Shown one piece after another: positions 48,716 to 63,417 of a stretch of 64,000 nt of DNA. Source of the DNA: Phytobacter palmae (GTDB taxonomy: Bacteria; Pseudomonadota; Gammaproteobacteria; Enterobacterales; Enterobacteriaceae); contig FONB01000012.1 in NCBI GenBank assembly GCA_900112785.1, positions 86,401-150,400 on the forward strand. The letters are read 5' to 3'. A program made the position numbers and the translations under genes. Below the pieces are notes generated by a model, which was given only the letters and a program-made list of their open reading frames with translations, ran no database searches and was not told the DNA's origin. Numbering within the stretch: position 1 is the stretch's first letter; each line of letters begins with the position of its first letter.

Positions 48716-49189
48716 TCAGAGTACTTTCGGTTCTACGGGAATGTACATATCGATTTCCCAGTAGCCTTCCTCCTGCGCTGAATTCAGATAGACCTCAAAG
48801 CAGGGGCGTAAAGCAATCTGGTACTGCTCGTCAGCCATTAGTTCATCAAAAAAAGCATTCCATGCCTGTTCAAACTCTTCGTTATATACGCGAGCACGCG
48901 CAACTGCGTTCAGGCCCGCAGGTATCTCAGTACGTATCACCCCTTCACTGTTTTCGGGAATGACAAAATCAGCCGGAACCGAAATAACCACATCAGCACG
49001 TAGCTTTTCCGGGGGCACTTCATCGGGATTGTCATAATAAACCGTGATCCACTCCTGTGTCTGAATCTGCTTACCATGAACCCACATTGCTAACTGCTCG
49101 AAGCCTTTTTTGACGGTGACATCCCAGGGGCCAACCAGATGAAACCCGGCGATAGTGCGTTTATCAACCTGCTTTACGGTGTATGCCAT
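48716..49189 (-). CDS. sbmC: DNA gyrase inhibitor SbmC (GyrI)
   Basis: Binds gyrase and protects it from microcin B17 and quinolones; a GyrI-like SOUL-fold protein. 157 residues starting [22 protein letters not shown] and ending [19 protein letters not shown] strong AAAGGAGGG ribosome site and a LexA box upstream mark it as an SOS gene. Confidence 0.96.
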   Translation of the reverse strand: MAYTVKQVDKRTIAGFHLVGPWDVTVKKGFEQLAMWVHGKQIQTQEWITVYYDNPDEVPPEKLRADVVISVPADFVIPENSEGVIRTEIPAGLNAVARARVYNEEFEQAWNAFFDELMADEQYQIALRPCFEVYLNSAQEEGYWEIDMYIPVEPKVL

Positions 49190-49204
49190 GTTACCCTCCT
49201 TTTA

Positions 49205-49220
49205 CTGTTCATTTGTACAG
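49205..49220 (-). promoter_or_regulatory. LexA (SOS) box of sbmC
   Basis: CTGT-TCATTTGT-ACAG, the CTGT-N8-ACAG consensus, 16 bases upstream of the sbmC start. sbmC is a known SOS gene in E. coli. Confidence 0.88.
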
Positions 49221-49269
49221 CATAGCGGAGTCACGGAAACCAGGAACCGTTGAAAGATGAATTATGTGA

Positions 49270-49295
49270 GCGGACTCGCGTCGCAGCCAGTCCGC
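49270..49295 (-). terminator. Hairpin after dacD
   Basis: Stem GCGGACT / AGTCCGC with a 12-base loop, directly past the dacD stop. No clear T run, so termination is uncertain. Confidence 0.45.
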
Positions 49296-49302
49296 ATCCT
49301 CA

Positions 49303-50466
49303 TCAGGCCTTATGGTGCAGATAGTCGCTCAAACGTGAGAACCAGCCGCCTTTACCGACACTGTCCAGCGTCACCAGCGGTAAGTGCGCTACCACTTTGT
49401 CACGATCATAAAGCTGGATCTCACCTACACGCTGATGCGCAGCAAGTGGGGCTTCCAGGCTTTTATTGTCCATGACGTAACGTGCCTTGATATTCGGCAG
49501 TTCCGCTTTCGGCAGCGCCAGCCAGAAGTCCTGATCGGTACCGACCGTCATCTGTTCCTTGTCGCCATACCAGATACGCTCGCTACCGACCTTTTTACCC
49601 TTTTGCAGAATTTGCACGGTATCAAAATTTTGCTGGCCCCAGTGCAGCAGTTTCCGCGCCTGGTCTTCACGACCTTTCGGGCTTTCCGCCCCCATCACAA
49701 CGGCAATCAGGCGGCGCTGCCCATCAACGCTTGATGCGATCAAGTTAAAACCGGCCCCGGAGGTATGCCCGGTTTTCAGACCATCAACTTTCAACGATGA
49801 ATCCCACAACAACCCGTTACGGTTCTGCTGGGTGATACCGTTCCAGGTCAGGCTTTTCTCACTGTACATATGATAAAAATCCGGCTCGCCGCTGATAATG
49901 GCGCGGGAAAGTACCGCCAGATCATATGCCGAACTGTGCTGGCCGGGCGCGTCCAGGCCATGTACGGTTTCAAAATGAGTATCACGCAAATTTAGCTTTT
50001 GCACATAATCGTTCATCATGCTGACAAACTGTGGCTGGCTTCCCGCCACATAGTCGGCCAGCGCCACACAGGCATCGTTGCCGGAATCGACAATCAGCCC
50101 GCGGCTCAGGTCACGCACCGTTACACGATCCCCGGCTTTCAGAAACATTAATGAAGAACCGTCAAAGACCGGATTACCCCGCGCCCAGGCATCTTTACCT
50201 ACCGTAACCACATCACTGGCGCTGATACGGTGACTGTCGATGGCGCGATCCACAACATAGCCAGTCATCAGCTTGGTCAGGCTGGCTGGATTACGCTGCT
50301 GATGTTCATTGCCTGCAGTGAGGATCTGTCCGGTGGTGTAATCCATTAAGACCCATGAACCTGCCTGAATTTGCGGAGGCTGGGGAGAAATCGGCATATC
50401 ATCTGCCAACGCGTAATGGATCGTCGCGGACAAAAGAGAGAAGGCAAAAAACAAACGGCATTTCAA
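49303..50466 (-). CDS. dacD: D-alanyl-D-alanine carboxypeptidase DacD (PBP6b)
   Basis: Periplasmic low-molecular-weight penicillin-binding protein that trims the pentapeptide. 387 residues. Signal peptide 1-21 ending HYALA, active site SLTK (Ser62), SGN in IVDSGNDACVALAD and KTG in GLKTGHTSGAG. The C-terminal amphipathic helix (WFSRLSDYLHHKA) is the membrane anchor. Confidence 0.96.
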   Translation of the reverse strand: MKCRLFFAFSLLSATIHYALADDMPISPQPPQIQAGSWVLMDYTTGQILTAGNEHQQRNPASLTKLMTGYVVDRAIDSHRISASDVVTVGKDAWARGNPVFDGSSLMFLKAGDRVTVRDLSRGLIVDSGNDACVALADYVAGSQPQFVSMMNDYVQKLNLRDTHFETVHGLDAPGQHSSAYDLAVLSRAIISGEPDFYHMYSEKSLTWNGITQQNRNGLLWDSSLKVDGLKTGHTSGAGFNLIASSVDGQRRLIAVVMGAESPKGREDQARKLLHWGQQNFDTVQILQKGKKVGSERIWYGDKEQMTVGTDQDFWLALPKAELPNIKARYVMDNKSLEAPLAAHQRVGEIQLYDRDKVVAHLPLVTLDSVGKGGWFSRLSDYLHHKA

Positions 50467-50675
50467 AGAAATATCCTCATTTACGTCAAATTAGCCGTTC
50501 TTTTTACGCAACTTAATATGTCCATACTGGGACAAATTGCAAACAAATGTGACGAAAGTCATTTTCTTACGTCACATATCGCTTCAGCAATGGCGCTTTG
50601 CAGTGCGTTTTCCTTCGGAAGATGCGACGCAATGGTTTACCATAGGAAGGTTATTGATCAACAGGATGAGCTCAG

Positions 50676-52100
50676 GTGTCTGATTCAACGGCAACGCCCA
50701 CATTTCTTTTCCATGACTACGAAACGTTCGGCACCAGCCCTTCGCTGGATCGTCCCGCACAGTTTGCCGCGATTCGTACCGACGCCGATTTCAACATCAT
50801 TGGCGAGCCGGAAGTCTTTTACTGCAAACCTGCAGATGACTATTTGCCTCAGCCAGAGGCGGTGCTGATTACTGGTATTACGCCGCAACACGCCAATGCG
50901 AACGGCGTTAATGAAGCTGACTTTGCCCGCCGCATCCATGATTTATTCACCGTGCCCAAAACCTGCGTGCTCGGTTATAACAACGTCCGCTTCGACGATG
51001 AAGTGACGCGTAATATCTTCTATCGCAACTTTTACGATCCCTATGCCTGGAGCTGGCAAAACAACAACTCGCGCTGGGATTTGCTTGATGTGATGCGCGC
51101 CTGCTATGCCCTGCGTCCGGACGGCATCAACTGGCCGGAAAATGACGATGGGTTACCGAGTTTCCGTCTTGAGCATCTGACAAAAGCAAACGGCATTGAA
51201 CATAGCAATGCCCATGATGCGATGGCTGACGTTAACGCCACTATCGCCATGGCGCAACTGGTGAAAACCCACCAGCCGAGGCTCTTTGATTATCTGCTGA
51301 GCCACCGTAATAAACATAAACTGGCGGCCCTGATTGATGTCCCGCAGATGACGCCACTGGTGCATGTTTCCGGCATGTTTGGCGCCTGGCGCGGCAATAC
51401 CAGTTGGGTAGCACCGCTGGCCTGGCATCCGGAAAACCGCAATGCCGTGATCATGGTGGACCTCGCAGGAGATATGTCGCCATTGCTTGAACTGGATGCT
51501 GACGCGCTGCGTGAACGCTTATATACGGCGAAAGCAGAGTTAGGAGACAACTCCGCCGTGCCGGTGAAGCTGGTGCATCTGAATAAGTGCCCTATCCTCG
51601 CCCAGGCGAAAACGCTGCGTCCTGAGGATGCTGAACGGTTGGGGATTGACCGTAAGCAGTGCCTGGATAACCTGAACATTCTGCGCAATAACCCGCAGGT
51701 GCGCGAAAAAGTACTGGCCATCTTTGCCGAGGCCGAGCCGTTTATTCCCTCTGAAAATGTGGATGCACAGCTTTATAACGGCTTTTTCAGTGATGCGGAC
51801 CGTGCAGCAATGAACATTCTGCTGGAAACTGAGCCGCGTAATCTCCCGGCGCTGGATATCACTTTTGTCGATAAGCGAATCGAGAAACTGCTGTTCAATT
51901 ACCGGGCGCGCAACTTCCCCGGAACCCTCGATTATGACGAACAGCAGCGCTGGCTGGAACATCGCCGTCAGGTGTTTACACCTGAGTTTTTACAGGCCTA
52001 CGCTGATGAGTTACAGATGCTGTACCAGCAGTATGCCGACGATAAAGCGAAGCTGACGCTGCTCAAAGCGCTCTGGCAATACGCTCAGGAGATTGTGTAG
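50676..52100 (+). CDS. sbcB: Exodeoxyribonuclease I SbcB
   Basis: 3'-5' single-strand DNA exonuclease used in recombination and mismatch repair. 474 residues: DEDDh exonuclease domain with FHDYETFG (D and E of motif I, 12-19), LGYNNVRFDDE (motif II) and HNAHDAMAD-type motif III SNAHDAMADV, then SH3-like and helical domains. The GTG start at 50676 follows an AGGATGAG site. Confidence 0.96.
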   Translation: MSDSTATPTFLFHDYETFGTSPSLDRPAQFAAIRTDADFNIIGEPEVFYCKPADDYLPQPEAVLITGITPQHANANGVNEADFARRIHDLFTVPKTCVLGYNNVRFDDEVTRNIFYRNFYDPYAWSWQNNNSRWDLLDVMRACYALRPDGINWPENDDGLPSFRLEHLTKANGIEHSNAHDAMADVNATIAMAQLVKTHQPRLFDYLLSHRNKHKLAALIDVPQMTPLVHVSGMFGAWRGNTSWVAPLAWHPENRNAVIMVDLAGDMSPLLELDADALRERLYTAKAELGDNSAVPVKLVHLNKCPILAQAKTLRPEDAERLGIDRKQCLDNLNILRNNPQVREKVLAIFAEAEPFIPSENVDAQLYNGFFSDADRAAMNILLETEPRNLPALDITFVDKRIEKLLFNYRARNFPGTLDYDEQQRWLEHRRQVFTPEFLQAYADELQMLYQQYADDKAKLTLLKALWQYAQEIV

Positions 52101-52115
52101 CTATCGAATAACAGG

Positions 52116-52151
52116 CAAAAAAAACCGGAGGCCATGGCCTCCGGTTTTTTA
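52116..52151. terminator. Bidirectional terminator between sbcB and plaP
   Basis: Long stem AACCGGAGGCC / GGCCTCCGGTT framed by A and T runs on both strands, ending two converging genes. Confidence 0.88.
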
Positions 52152-52163
52152 TTCAGTTATGAA

Positions 52164-53525
52164 TTACTGAGCGATATCTTCATATTGTGGTACCGGGTTG
52201 CGGAAGCTTTTCGTCACGCATGCCAGGTAAACCAGACCGATACCCCCCCAGATCAGCCCCAGAATCATTGAGCTCTGCTCCAGGTTAATCCACAGTGCGC
52301 CTACGGTGAGCGCGCCACAGACCGGCAGTACCAGATAGTTGAAGTGATCTTTCAGCGTCTTGTTACGCTTTTCACGGATCCAGAACTGCGAAATCACTGA
52401 CAGGTTAACGAAGGTAAACGCCACCAGCGCACCGAAGTTAATCAACGCAGTCGCCGTCACCAGATCAAATTTAATCGCCAGCAGAGCAATCGCGCCAACC
52501 AGCAGTACGTTCCATGCCGGGGTACGCCACTTCGGATGAATATAACCGAAGAAACGGGTCGGGAAGACGCCATCACGGCCCATTACATACATCAGACGCG
52601 AAACGCCCGCATGTGCCGCCATACCGGAAGCCAGAACGGTCACGCTGGAGAAAATCAGCACACCCCACTGGAAGGTTTTACCAGCCACGTAGAGCATGAT
52701 TTCCGGCTGAGAAGCATCCGGATCTTTAAAGCGCGAGATATCCGGGAAGTACAGTTGCAGGAAGTAAGAGGCAACGATGAACACCAGGCCGCCAATCAAT
52801 GCCGTCAGGAAGATAGCCTTCGGGATCACGCGCTCAGCGTCTTTAGTTTCTTCTGACAGAGAAGAGATACCGTCAAAGCCAAGGAATGAGAAGCACAGGA
52901 TCGTCGCGCCGGTAATCATCGGCACAACGTGTGCACCTTCGGACCAGAATGGACGCGTGCTGGTCAGTGTACCTGCACCTTCACCGTGGGAGACGCCATA
53001 AATGATGAGACCAACGATAACGGCCACAATTCCCATCTGCAGAATAACAATCAGGGTATTGAAGTTCGCCACGGTCTTGATGCTGCGCAGGTTAGAGATG
53101 GTCATAAAGGCCACCAGCGCGACAACAAAGAGCCACGATGGAACAGAAGGCACCAGCGCTTCAAAGTAGATTTTCGCCAGCAGAATGTTGATCATCGGCA
53201 TGAACAGATAGTCCAGCAGCGAAGACCAACCCACCATAAAGCCAACCGCCGGGCTGATGGATTTCTGGGCGTAAGTATATGCGGAGCCCGCTGACGGGAA
53301 ACGGCGAACCAGTTTTCCGTAGCTCAGCGCCGTAAACAGAATGGCGACCAGCGCAAAGGCATATGCCGTCGCAACATGGCCGTCTGTCAAGCCAGAGACG
53401 ATACCAAACGTATCGAACAGCGTCATAGGCTGCATATAGGCGAGGCCCATCATAACAACCGGAATCAACGTAAGTGTTTTACGTAATTCCACGCGAGAGG
53501 TCTTTGGAGTAGCGTTATGCGACAT
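52164..53525 (-). CDS. plaP: Low-affinity putrescine importer PlaP (YeeF)
   Basis: APC-superfamily amino acid/polyamine permease. 453 residues with 12 membrane segments (opening [23 protein letters not shown], then [25 protein letters not shown]). E. coli PlaP imports putrescine and is needed for pili-dependent surface motility. The start overlaps the yoeI stop by 11 bases. Confidence 0.95.
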   Translation of the reverse strand: MSHNATPKTSRVELRKTLTLIPVVMMGLAYMQPMTLFDTFGIVSGLTDGHVATAYAFALVAILFTALSYGKLVRRFPSAGSAYTYAQKSISPAVGFMVGWSSLLDYLFMPMINILLAKIYFEALVPSVPSWLFVVALVAFMTISNLRSIKTVANFNTLIVILQMGIVAVIVGLIIYGVSHGEGAGTLTSTRPFWSEGAHVVPMITGATILCFSFLGFDGISSLSEETKDAERVIPKAIFLTALIGGLVFIVASYFLQLYFPDISRFKDPDASQPEIMLYVAGKTFQWGVLIFSSVTVLASGMAAHAGVSRLMYVMGRDGVFPTRFFGYIHPKWRTPAWNVLLVGAIALLAIKFDLVTATALINFGALVAFTFVNLSVISQFWIREKRNKTLKDHFNYLVLPVCGALTVGALWINLEQSSMILGLIWGGIGLVYLACVTKSFRNPVPQYEDIAQ

Positions 53526-53577
53526 AGTTATCCCCTTTTACGGTGAACGCCAGCGCGTAAGCAAAAGATTGCCCCAT
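53515..53577 (-). CDS. yoeI: Short membrane-type peptide YoeI (20 aa)
   Basis: 20-codon gene overlapping the plaP start by 11 bases. The product begins [15 protein letters not shown] and is followed by DNYVA and TAA. It matches the E. coli YoeI pattern (MGQFFAYATAFAVK…VA), which is also overlapped with plaP. GAGGAATATAAAGAA precedes the ATG. Its product is not characterised; the layout suggests it helps translation of plaP, as for similar overlapped leaders. Confidence 0.85.
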   Translation of the reverse strand: MGQSFAYALAFTVKGDNYVA

Positions 53578-53926
53578 TTCTTTATATTCCTCAGCGACAA
53601 CGACTGTCGGTTTTTAGTAAATATCTATCCGGTACGAAGCCCGGCCTCTTGGATTGAATGACGTTTCTAAAGTGCAAAAAAATAACCGACGTCTTGTTAA
53701 CGTCGGTTAGTTTCAATTTTTTGCAGCGACATATTTTGCACCAAAGTGAGGCGTTTTGACAAGCCTGCGGGATGGCGCTAACAAAGCATCAACACTTAAC
53801 TTACTGAATTTAAATAACTCACGCTCAAACCGGGCAAATTAATAGCACTTTTTGCTAAAATATTCCTGCACTGCTTTAGGGAAATGGTTGATTTCCCTCC
53901 AGTTCACGCCAGTAAACTGTTTAAAA
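53578..53926 (-). other. Gap where E. coli has yeeY; no gene, with a terminator
   Basis: In E. coli a LysR-type gene, yeeY, lies here between yoeI and yeeZ. In this window only 349 bases are left. A minus-strand terminator (stem AACCGACGT / ACGTCGGTT at 53684-53708, then a T run) probably ends the yeeZ transcript 218 bases past its stop. A 28-codon open stretch (about 53839-53925, minus) lacks a start codon and I do not call it. Confidence 0.7.
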
Positions 53927-54751
53927 TCAGTCCAGTGGCATGGTCATAGGATTCGGATATTCGTACTCAAACCCCAGTTCGTGGCAAATACGGTTGCCAT
54001 CAACCACTTTCCCCTTGTCACCAGGTGCGGAGTCGAGGAACTGAGGTTCAGGCAGGCCAAGCTTGCGTGCCATGGCCGGGTAAAACCTGGCTCGCGCCGG
54101 GTGTTCAGGTGCGCATAAATTATAGATATGCCCGCCCTTCGGCGCCTGAAGCAACAGCGTGATGGCAGATATGACATCCGCCAGATGAACGAGGTTGACC
54201 CCCTGTTGACCGTCTGGTGCTGTTTTCCCGGCAAAAAAACGCCCCGGATGACGGGCCGGCCCCACCAGCCCTGCCAGGCGCAGAATATCGACCGATGTCC
54301 CCGGCAAATTATGCAGCCAGTCCTCAAGCTCTTTCAGTACGCGCCCGCTCGCCGTTGACGGATTGCGCGGTGAGTTTTCTTTCACTGTGCCATTGGTATC
54401 GCCATATACCGAGGTGGAGCTGGTAAAAATAATGCGTGGGATATGATAGGCCAGCGCGCTATCAACAATCTCCTGCATCGCCTGCAGGTAGAAGGCCTCG
54501 CCGGGGCCACTGCGCCTGGCGGGCAACGTGATAACCAGGGCGTCAACATTCATTAATGCATCCAGATCGTCTGGCTCACAAAACAGGTCCGGTTCGAGTT
54601 TTAGCACATAACTTTCAATGCCGCACATACGAGCCGCCTCCACGCCATCCTGAGTGGTTTTGCTGCCGGTGACCTGCCAGCCGCGCGCCGTTAATGACAG
54701 CGCCAGCGGCATGCCCAACCATCCTAATCCGACAATAGCGACCTTTTTCAT
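53927..54751 (-). CDS. yeeZ: NAD(P)-binding epimerase-like protein YeeZ
   Basis: Short-chain/epimerase-fold protein of unknown substrate. 274 residues, as in E. coli, with the Rossmann loop GLGWLGMPLA (8-17), FTSSTSVYG, the catalytic-type serine region, and LRLAGLVGPARHPG. The start MKKVAIVGLG at 54751 fits; an open frame extends further upstream without similarity. Divergent from the his operon. Confidence 0.93.
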   Translation of the reverse strand: MKKVAIVGLGWLGMPLALSLTARGWQVTGSKTTQDGVEAARMCGIESYVLKLEPDLFCEPDDLDALMNVDALVITLPARRSGPGEAFYLQAMQEIVDSALAYHIPRIIFTSSTSVYGDTNGTVKENSPRNPSTASGRVLKELEDWLHNLPGTSVDILRLAGLVGPARHPGRFFAGKTAPDGQQGVNLVHLADVISAITLLLQAPKGGHIYNLCAPEHPARARFYPAMARKLGLPEPQFLDSAPGDKGKVVDGNRICHELGFEYEYPNPMTMPLD

Positions 54752-54858
54752 GCGTCTCTCCCGACATTTCGCAGATTCCATTTTAAGGCTACGCCAGCCC
54801 GATGAAACTGACAATTCGTACAACGAATATGAAATGATTTAATGATTAAAAAAAGCCC

Positions 54859-54888
54859 TTGCCTTTGGTGGTTAAAGTGGTTTAGGTT
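54859..54888 (+). promoter_or_regulatory. Histidine operon promoter
   Basis: -35 TTGCCT at 54859-54864 and -10 TAGGTT at 54883-54888 with 18-bp spacing, as in the E. coli and Salmonella his promoters, 38 bases before hisL. Confidence 0.75.
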
Positions 54889-54926
54889 AAACGACATCAA
54901 ATGAATAAACATTCATCGAGAATTTT

Positions 54927-54977
54927 ATGACAGGCGTTCAATTTAAACTTCATCATCATCACCATCATCCTGACTAG
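54927..54977 (+). CDS. hisL: his operon leader peptide
   Basis: 16-residue attenuator peptide MTGVQFKLHHHHHHPD followed by TAG. Six consecutive His codons, where E. coli and Salmonella have seven (MTRVQFKHHHHHHHPD): the first His is Leu and Arg3 is Gly. Ribosome stalling on the His run under low charged tRNA-His should still favour the antiterminator. Confidence 0.95.
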   Translation: MTGVQFKLHHHHHHPD

Positions 54978-55038
54978 TCTTTCAGGCGATGTGTGCTGGA
55001 AGACGTTTGGATCTTCCAGTGGTGCATGAACGCAAGAG

Positions 55039-55076
55039 AAAGCCCCCGGAAGATTATCTTCCGGGGGCTTTTTTTT
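55039..55076 (+). terminator. his attenuator terminator
   Basis: Perfect 14-bp stem AGCCCCCGGAAGAT / ATCTTCCGGGGGCT with a run of eight T, 62 bases after the leader stop. The classic his attenuator; the alternative pairings of the leader were not modelled. Confidence 0.92.
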
Positions 55077-55110
55077 GGACCAAATTCAGCAGGATAATGA
55101 GGAAAACAGA

Positions 55111-56010
55111 ATGTTAGACAATACCCGTTTACGCATAGCTATTCAGAAATCAGGCCGCCTGAGCGATGACTCACGCGAATTGCTGGCCCGCTGCGGCATT
55201 AAAATCAATCTGCATACGCAGCGTCTGATTGCCCTGGCCGAAAATATGCCGATTGATATTCTGCGCGTGCGTGACGACGACATTCCGGGGCTGGTCATGG
55301 ACGGCGTTGTCGACCTGGGTATTGTGGGCGAAAACGTTCTGGAAGAAGAGCTTCTGACCCGCCGCGCACAAGGCGAAGATCCGCGATACTTTACCCTGCG
55401 CCGCCTTGATTTCGGTGGCTGCCGCCTGTCACTGGCAACCAACGCCGACGAAGAGTGGCAGGGTCCGGCCTCACTTGATGGCAAACGTATCGCCACCTCT
55501 TATCCGCACCTGCTGAAACGCTATCTCGACCAGAAAGGCATCTCCTTCAAGTCCTGTCTGCTGAACGGCTCTGTCGAAGTGGCTCCGCGTGCAGGTCTGG
55601 CGGATGCCATCTGCGACCTGGTCTCTACCGGTGCCACCCTGGAAGCGAACGGTCTGCGCGAAGTTGAAGTGATTTACCGCTCCAAAGCCTGTCTGATTCA
55701 ACGCGACGGCGACCTGCTGGATGGCAAACAAGAGCTGGTTGATAAATTACTCACCCGTATTCAGGGCGTAATTCAGGCTCGTGAATCAAAATACATCATG
55801 ATGCATGCGCCAACCGAGCGTCTTGATGAAGTAATTTCTCTGCTGCCGGGCGCCGAACGTCCAACTATTCTGCCGCTGGCAGGCGATCAGCAGCGTGTCG
55901 CCATGCATATGGTGAGCAGCGAAACCCTGTTCTGGGAAACCATGGAAAAACTAAAAGCGCTGGGCGCCAGTTCTATTCTGGTACTGCCAATCGAGAAGAT
56001 GATGGAGTAA
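55111..56010 (+). CDS. hisG: ATP phosphoribosyltransferase
   Basis: First committed step of histidine synthesis, feedback-inhibited by histidine. 299 residues with the opening [29 protein letters not shown] and the conserved [14 protein letters not shown] and YRSKACLI. The C-terminal ACT-like regulatory domain starts near 225. Start at 55111 after AGGAAAACAG. Confidence 0.98.
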   Translation: MLDNTRLRIAIQKSGRLSDDSRELLARCGIKINLHTQRLIALAENMPIDILRVRDDDIPGLVMDGVVDLGIVGENVLEEELLTRRAQGEDPRYFTLRRLDFGGCRLSLATNADEEWQGPASLDGKRIATSYPHLLKRYLDQKGISFKSCLLNGSVEVAPRAGLADAICDLVSTGATLEANGLREVEVIYRSKACLIQRDGDLLDGKQELVDKLLTRIQGVIQARESKYIMMHAPTERLDEVISLLPGAERPTILPLAGDQQRVAMHMVSSETLFWETMEKLKALGASSILVLPIEKMME

Positions 56011-56024
56011 TCCACCTTACGATT

Positions 56025-56087
56025 CGCCCGGTGGCGCTATGTCTGCCGGGCCTGGACACCCGGGCCGGATAAGCGAACGCGTCACCC
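56025..56087. repeat. REP-type palindromes between hisG and hisD
   Basis: GCCCGG…CCGGGC and CCCGGGCCGGATAAGCG units of REP character in the 98-base gap, the same place as the known REP in Salmonella hisG-hisD. They may stabilise the upstream mRNA. Confidence 0.7.
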
Positions 56088-56108
56088 TGCCTATAAAGGA
56101 AAACGATT

Positions 56109-61613
<5,505 letters not shown>

Positions 61614-61620
<7 letters not shown>

Positions 61621-62225
61621 CAGAGCTTCAACTGGCCCAACTGGACTGGGAAAAAACCGACGGACTGCTGCCCGCCGTGGTGCAGCATGCGGTCTCCGGC
61701 GAAGTATTGATGCTGGGATATATGAACAAGGATGCGCTGGCGAAAACGCTGGAAAGTGGCAAAGTCACCTTCTTTTCGCGGACCAAAGGGCGTTTGTGGA
61801 CTAAAGGCGAAAGTTCTGGCCATTTTCTCAATGTTGTGAACATTGCGCCGGACTGCGATAACGATACCCTTCTGGTACTGGCAAACCCCATTGGGCCGAC
61901 CTGCCATACGGGAACCTCCAGTTGCTTTGGCGACAACGCCCATCAGTGGCTGTTCCTTTACCAACTGGAACAGCTGCTCGCCGAACGTAAAACGGCAGAT
62001 CCTGCCAGTTCATATACCGCTAAGCTGTATGCAAGCGGCACCAAGCGTATTGCACAAAAGGTTGGCGAAGAAGGTGTGGAAACGGCGCTGGCGGCCACCG
62101 TTCACGATCGTGAAGAGCTGACCAACGAAGCGTCAGACTTGATGTATCACCTGCTGGTATTGTTGCAGGATCAGAACCTGGATCTCACCGCCGTTATCGA
62201 AAATCTGCGTAAGCGTCACCAGTAA
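61614..62225 (+). CDS. hisI: Bifunctional phosphoribosyl-AMP cyclohydrolase / phosphoribosyl-ATP pyrophosphatase
   Basis: 203 residues. N-terminal PRA-CH domain ([24 protein letters not shown], metal-binding PDCDND and TGTSSCF), C-terminal PRA-PH domain (about 115-203; [13 protein letters not shown]). Last gene of the operon. Confidence 0.98.
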
Positions 62226-62232
62226 TTTCTAT

Positions 62233-62252
62233 GGGGAGTGCCCGCACTCCCC
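62233..62252 (+). terminator. Hairpin after hisI
   Basis: Stem GGGGAGTG / CACTCCCC, 7 bases after the his operon. Followed by CTCTTCCCC instead of a clean T run, so it may be a weak or Rho-aided stop. Confidence 0.55.
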
Positions 62253-62274
62253 CTCTTCCCCACTGAATTAACAG

Positions 62275-62303
62275 TTATCATTATGCTTCTCAACAGGTAT
62301 GAT
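62275..62303 (+). promoter_or_regulatory. Candidate promoter of uge
   Basis: TTATCA (62275-62280) and TATGAT (62298-62303) with 17-bp spacing, about 70 bases before the uge start. Confidence 0.5.
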
Positions 62304-62371
62304 CCGCCCCATGGTTCAGCGCCGCTCCTGCCGCGCTGCATGTTTTGCATCACCGGACATTGAGGTTGAAG

Positions 62372-63376
62372 ATGAAATTTTTGGTCACCGGCGCGGCCGG
62401 CTTTATCGGCTTTCACGTCAGCGAACGTCTGTTACAGGCGGGCCACCAGGTCACAGGGATAGATAACCTTAATGACTACTATGAAGTCAGCCTGAAAGAA
62501 GCGCGCCTGAACTTACTTGCAAATGAAAACTTTCGCTTTGTGAAGCTGGACCTGGCCGACCGTGAAGGGATGGCACAGCTGTTTGCCGAAGAGAAGTTCG
62601 ACCGCGTGATTCATCTTGCCGCTCAGGCTGGCGTACGTTACTCGCTGGAAAACCCACATGTTTACGCCGATGCCAACCTGACTGGTCATCTGAACGTACT
62701 GGAAGGCTGCCGCCATAATAAAGTTCAGCATTTGCTGTATGCGTCCTCCAGTTCTGTTTACGGCCTGAACCGCAAGATGCCTTTCTCTACGGACGATTCT
62801 GTTGATCACCCGGTTTCGCTTTACGCTGCAACAAAGAAAGCCAATGAGCTGATGTCACATACCTATTCGCATCTTTATGGCTTACCGACCACCGGCCTGC
62901 GTTTCTTTACGGTTTATGGCCCCTGGGGACGCCCGGACATGGCACTGTTTAAATTCACTAAAGCCATGCTCGAAGGCAAAAGCATCGATGTCTATAATTA
63001 CGGTAAGATGAAGCGCGACTTTACCTATGTGGATGATATTGTTGAAGCCATTATCCGCATGCAGGATGTGATTCCGCAGGCTGACCCGAACTGGACCGTT
63101 GAAAACGGATCACCGGCCACCAGCTCAGCGCCCTATCATATCTACAACATCGGCAATAGCTCGCCGGTCGAGTTGATGGATTACATCACAGCGCTGGAAG
63201 AGGCGCTGGGTATTGAAGCGCAGAAGAATATGATGCCGATTCAGCCAGGCGATGTGCTGGAAACCAGCGCCGATACGCAGCCGTTGTATGACACCATCGG
63301 TTTTAAACCGCAGACATCGGTTAAAGAAGGCGTGAAAAAATTTGTCGAGTGGTACAAGTCGTATTACAAGGCGTAA
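62372..63376 (+). CDS. uge: UDP-glucuronate 4-epimerase-type sugar epimerase
   Basis: Short-chain dehydrogenase fold, 334 residues, very like Klebsiella Uge, which makes UDP-galacturonate for capsule and LPS core. NAD+ loop [10 protein letters not shown] (6-15), SSSSVYG, catalytic YAATKK, and [15 protein letters not shown]. Start MKFLVTG at 62372 after a GAGGTTGAAG site. Located after his, where enterics carry O-antigen/capsule loci. Confidence 0.85.
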   Translation: MKFLVTGAAGFIGFHVSERLLQAGHQVTGIDNLNDYYEVSLKEARLNLLANENFRFVKLDLADREGMAQLFAEEKFDRVIHLAAQAGVRYSLENPHVYADANLTGHLNVLEGCRHNKVQHLLYASSSSVYGLNRKMPFSTDDSVDHPVSLYAATKKANELMSHTYSHLYGLPTTGLRFFTVYGPWGRPDMALFKFTKAMLEGKSIDVYNYGKMKRDFTYVDDIVEAIIRMQDVIPQADPNWTVENGSPATSSAPYHIYNIGNSSPVELMDYITALEEALGIEAQKNMMPIQPGDVLETSADTQPLYDTIGFKPQTSVKEGVKKFVEWYKSYYKA

Positions 63377-63378
63377 AA

Positions 63379-63402
63379 AAACGGCCCTGACGGGCCGTTT
63401 TC
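63379..63402 (+). terminator. Terminator of uge
   Basis: Stem AAACGGCCC / GGGCCGTTT with a four-base loop and T run, 3 bases past the stop. Confidence 0.88.
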
Positions 63403-63417
63403 ATTGTCACCCTTAAA

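Noticed and set aside
53839..53925. 28-codon open stretch after yeeZ on the minus strand (WREINHFPKAVQEYF-like)
   Set aside because: No ATG and no ribosome site; a single GTG is inside. Too short to separate from chance, though it could be a gene remnant.
62254..62371. JUMPstart/ops element before uge
   Set aside because: The conserved GGCGGTAGCGTG core is not seen; only a plain promoter candidate was kept.
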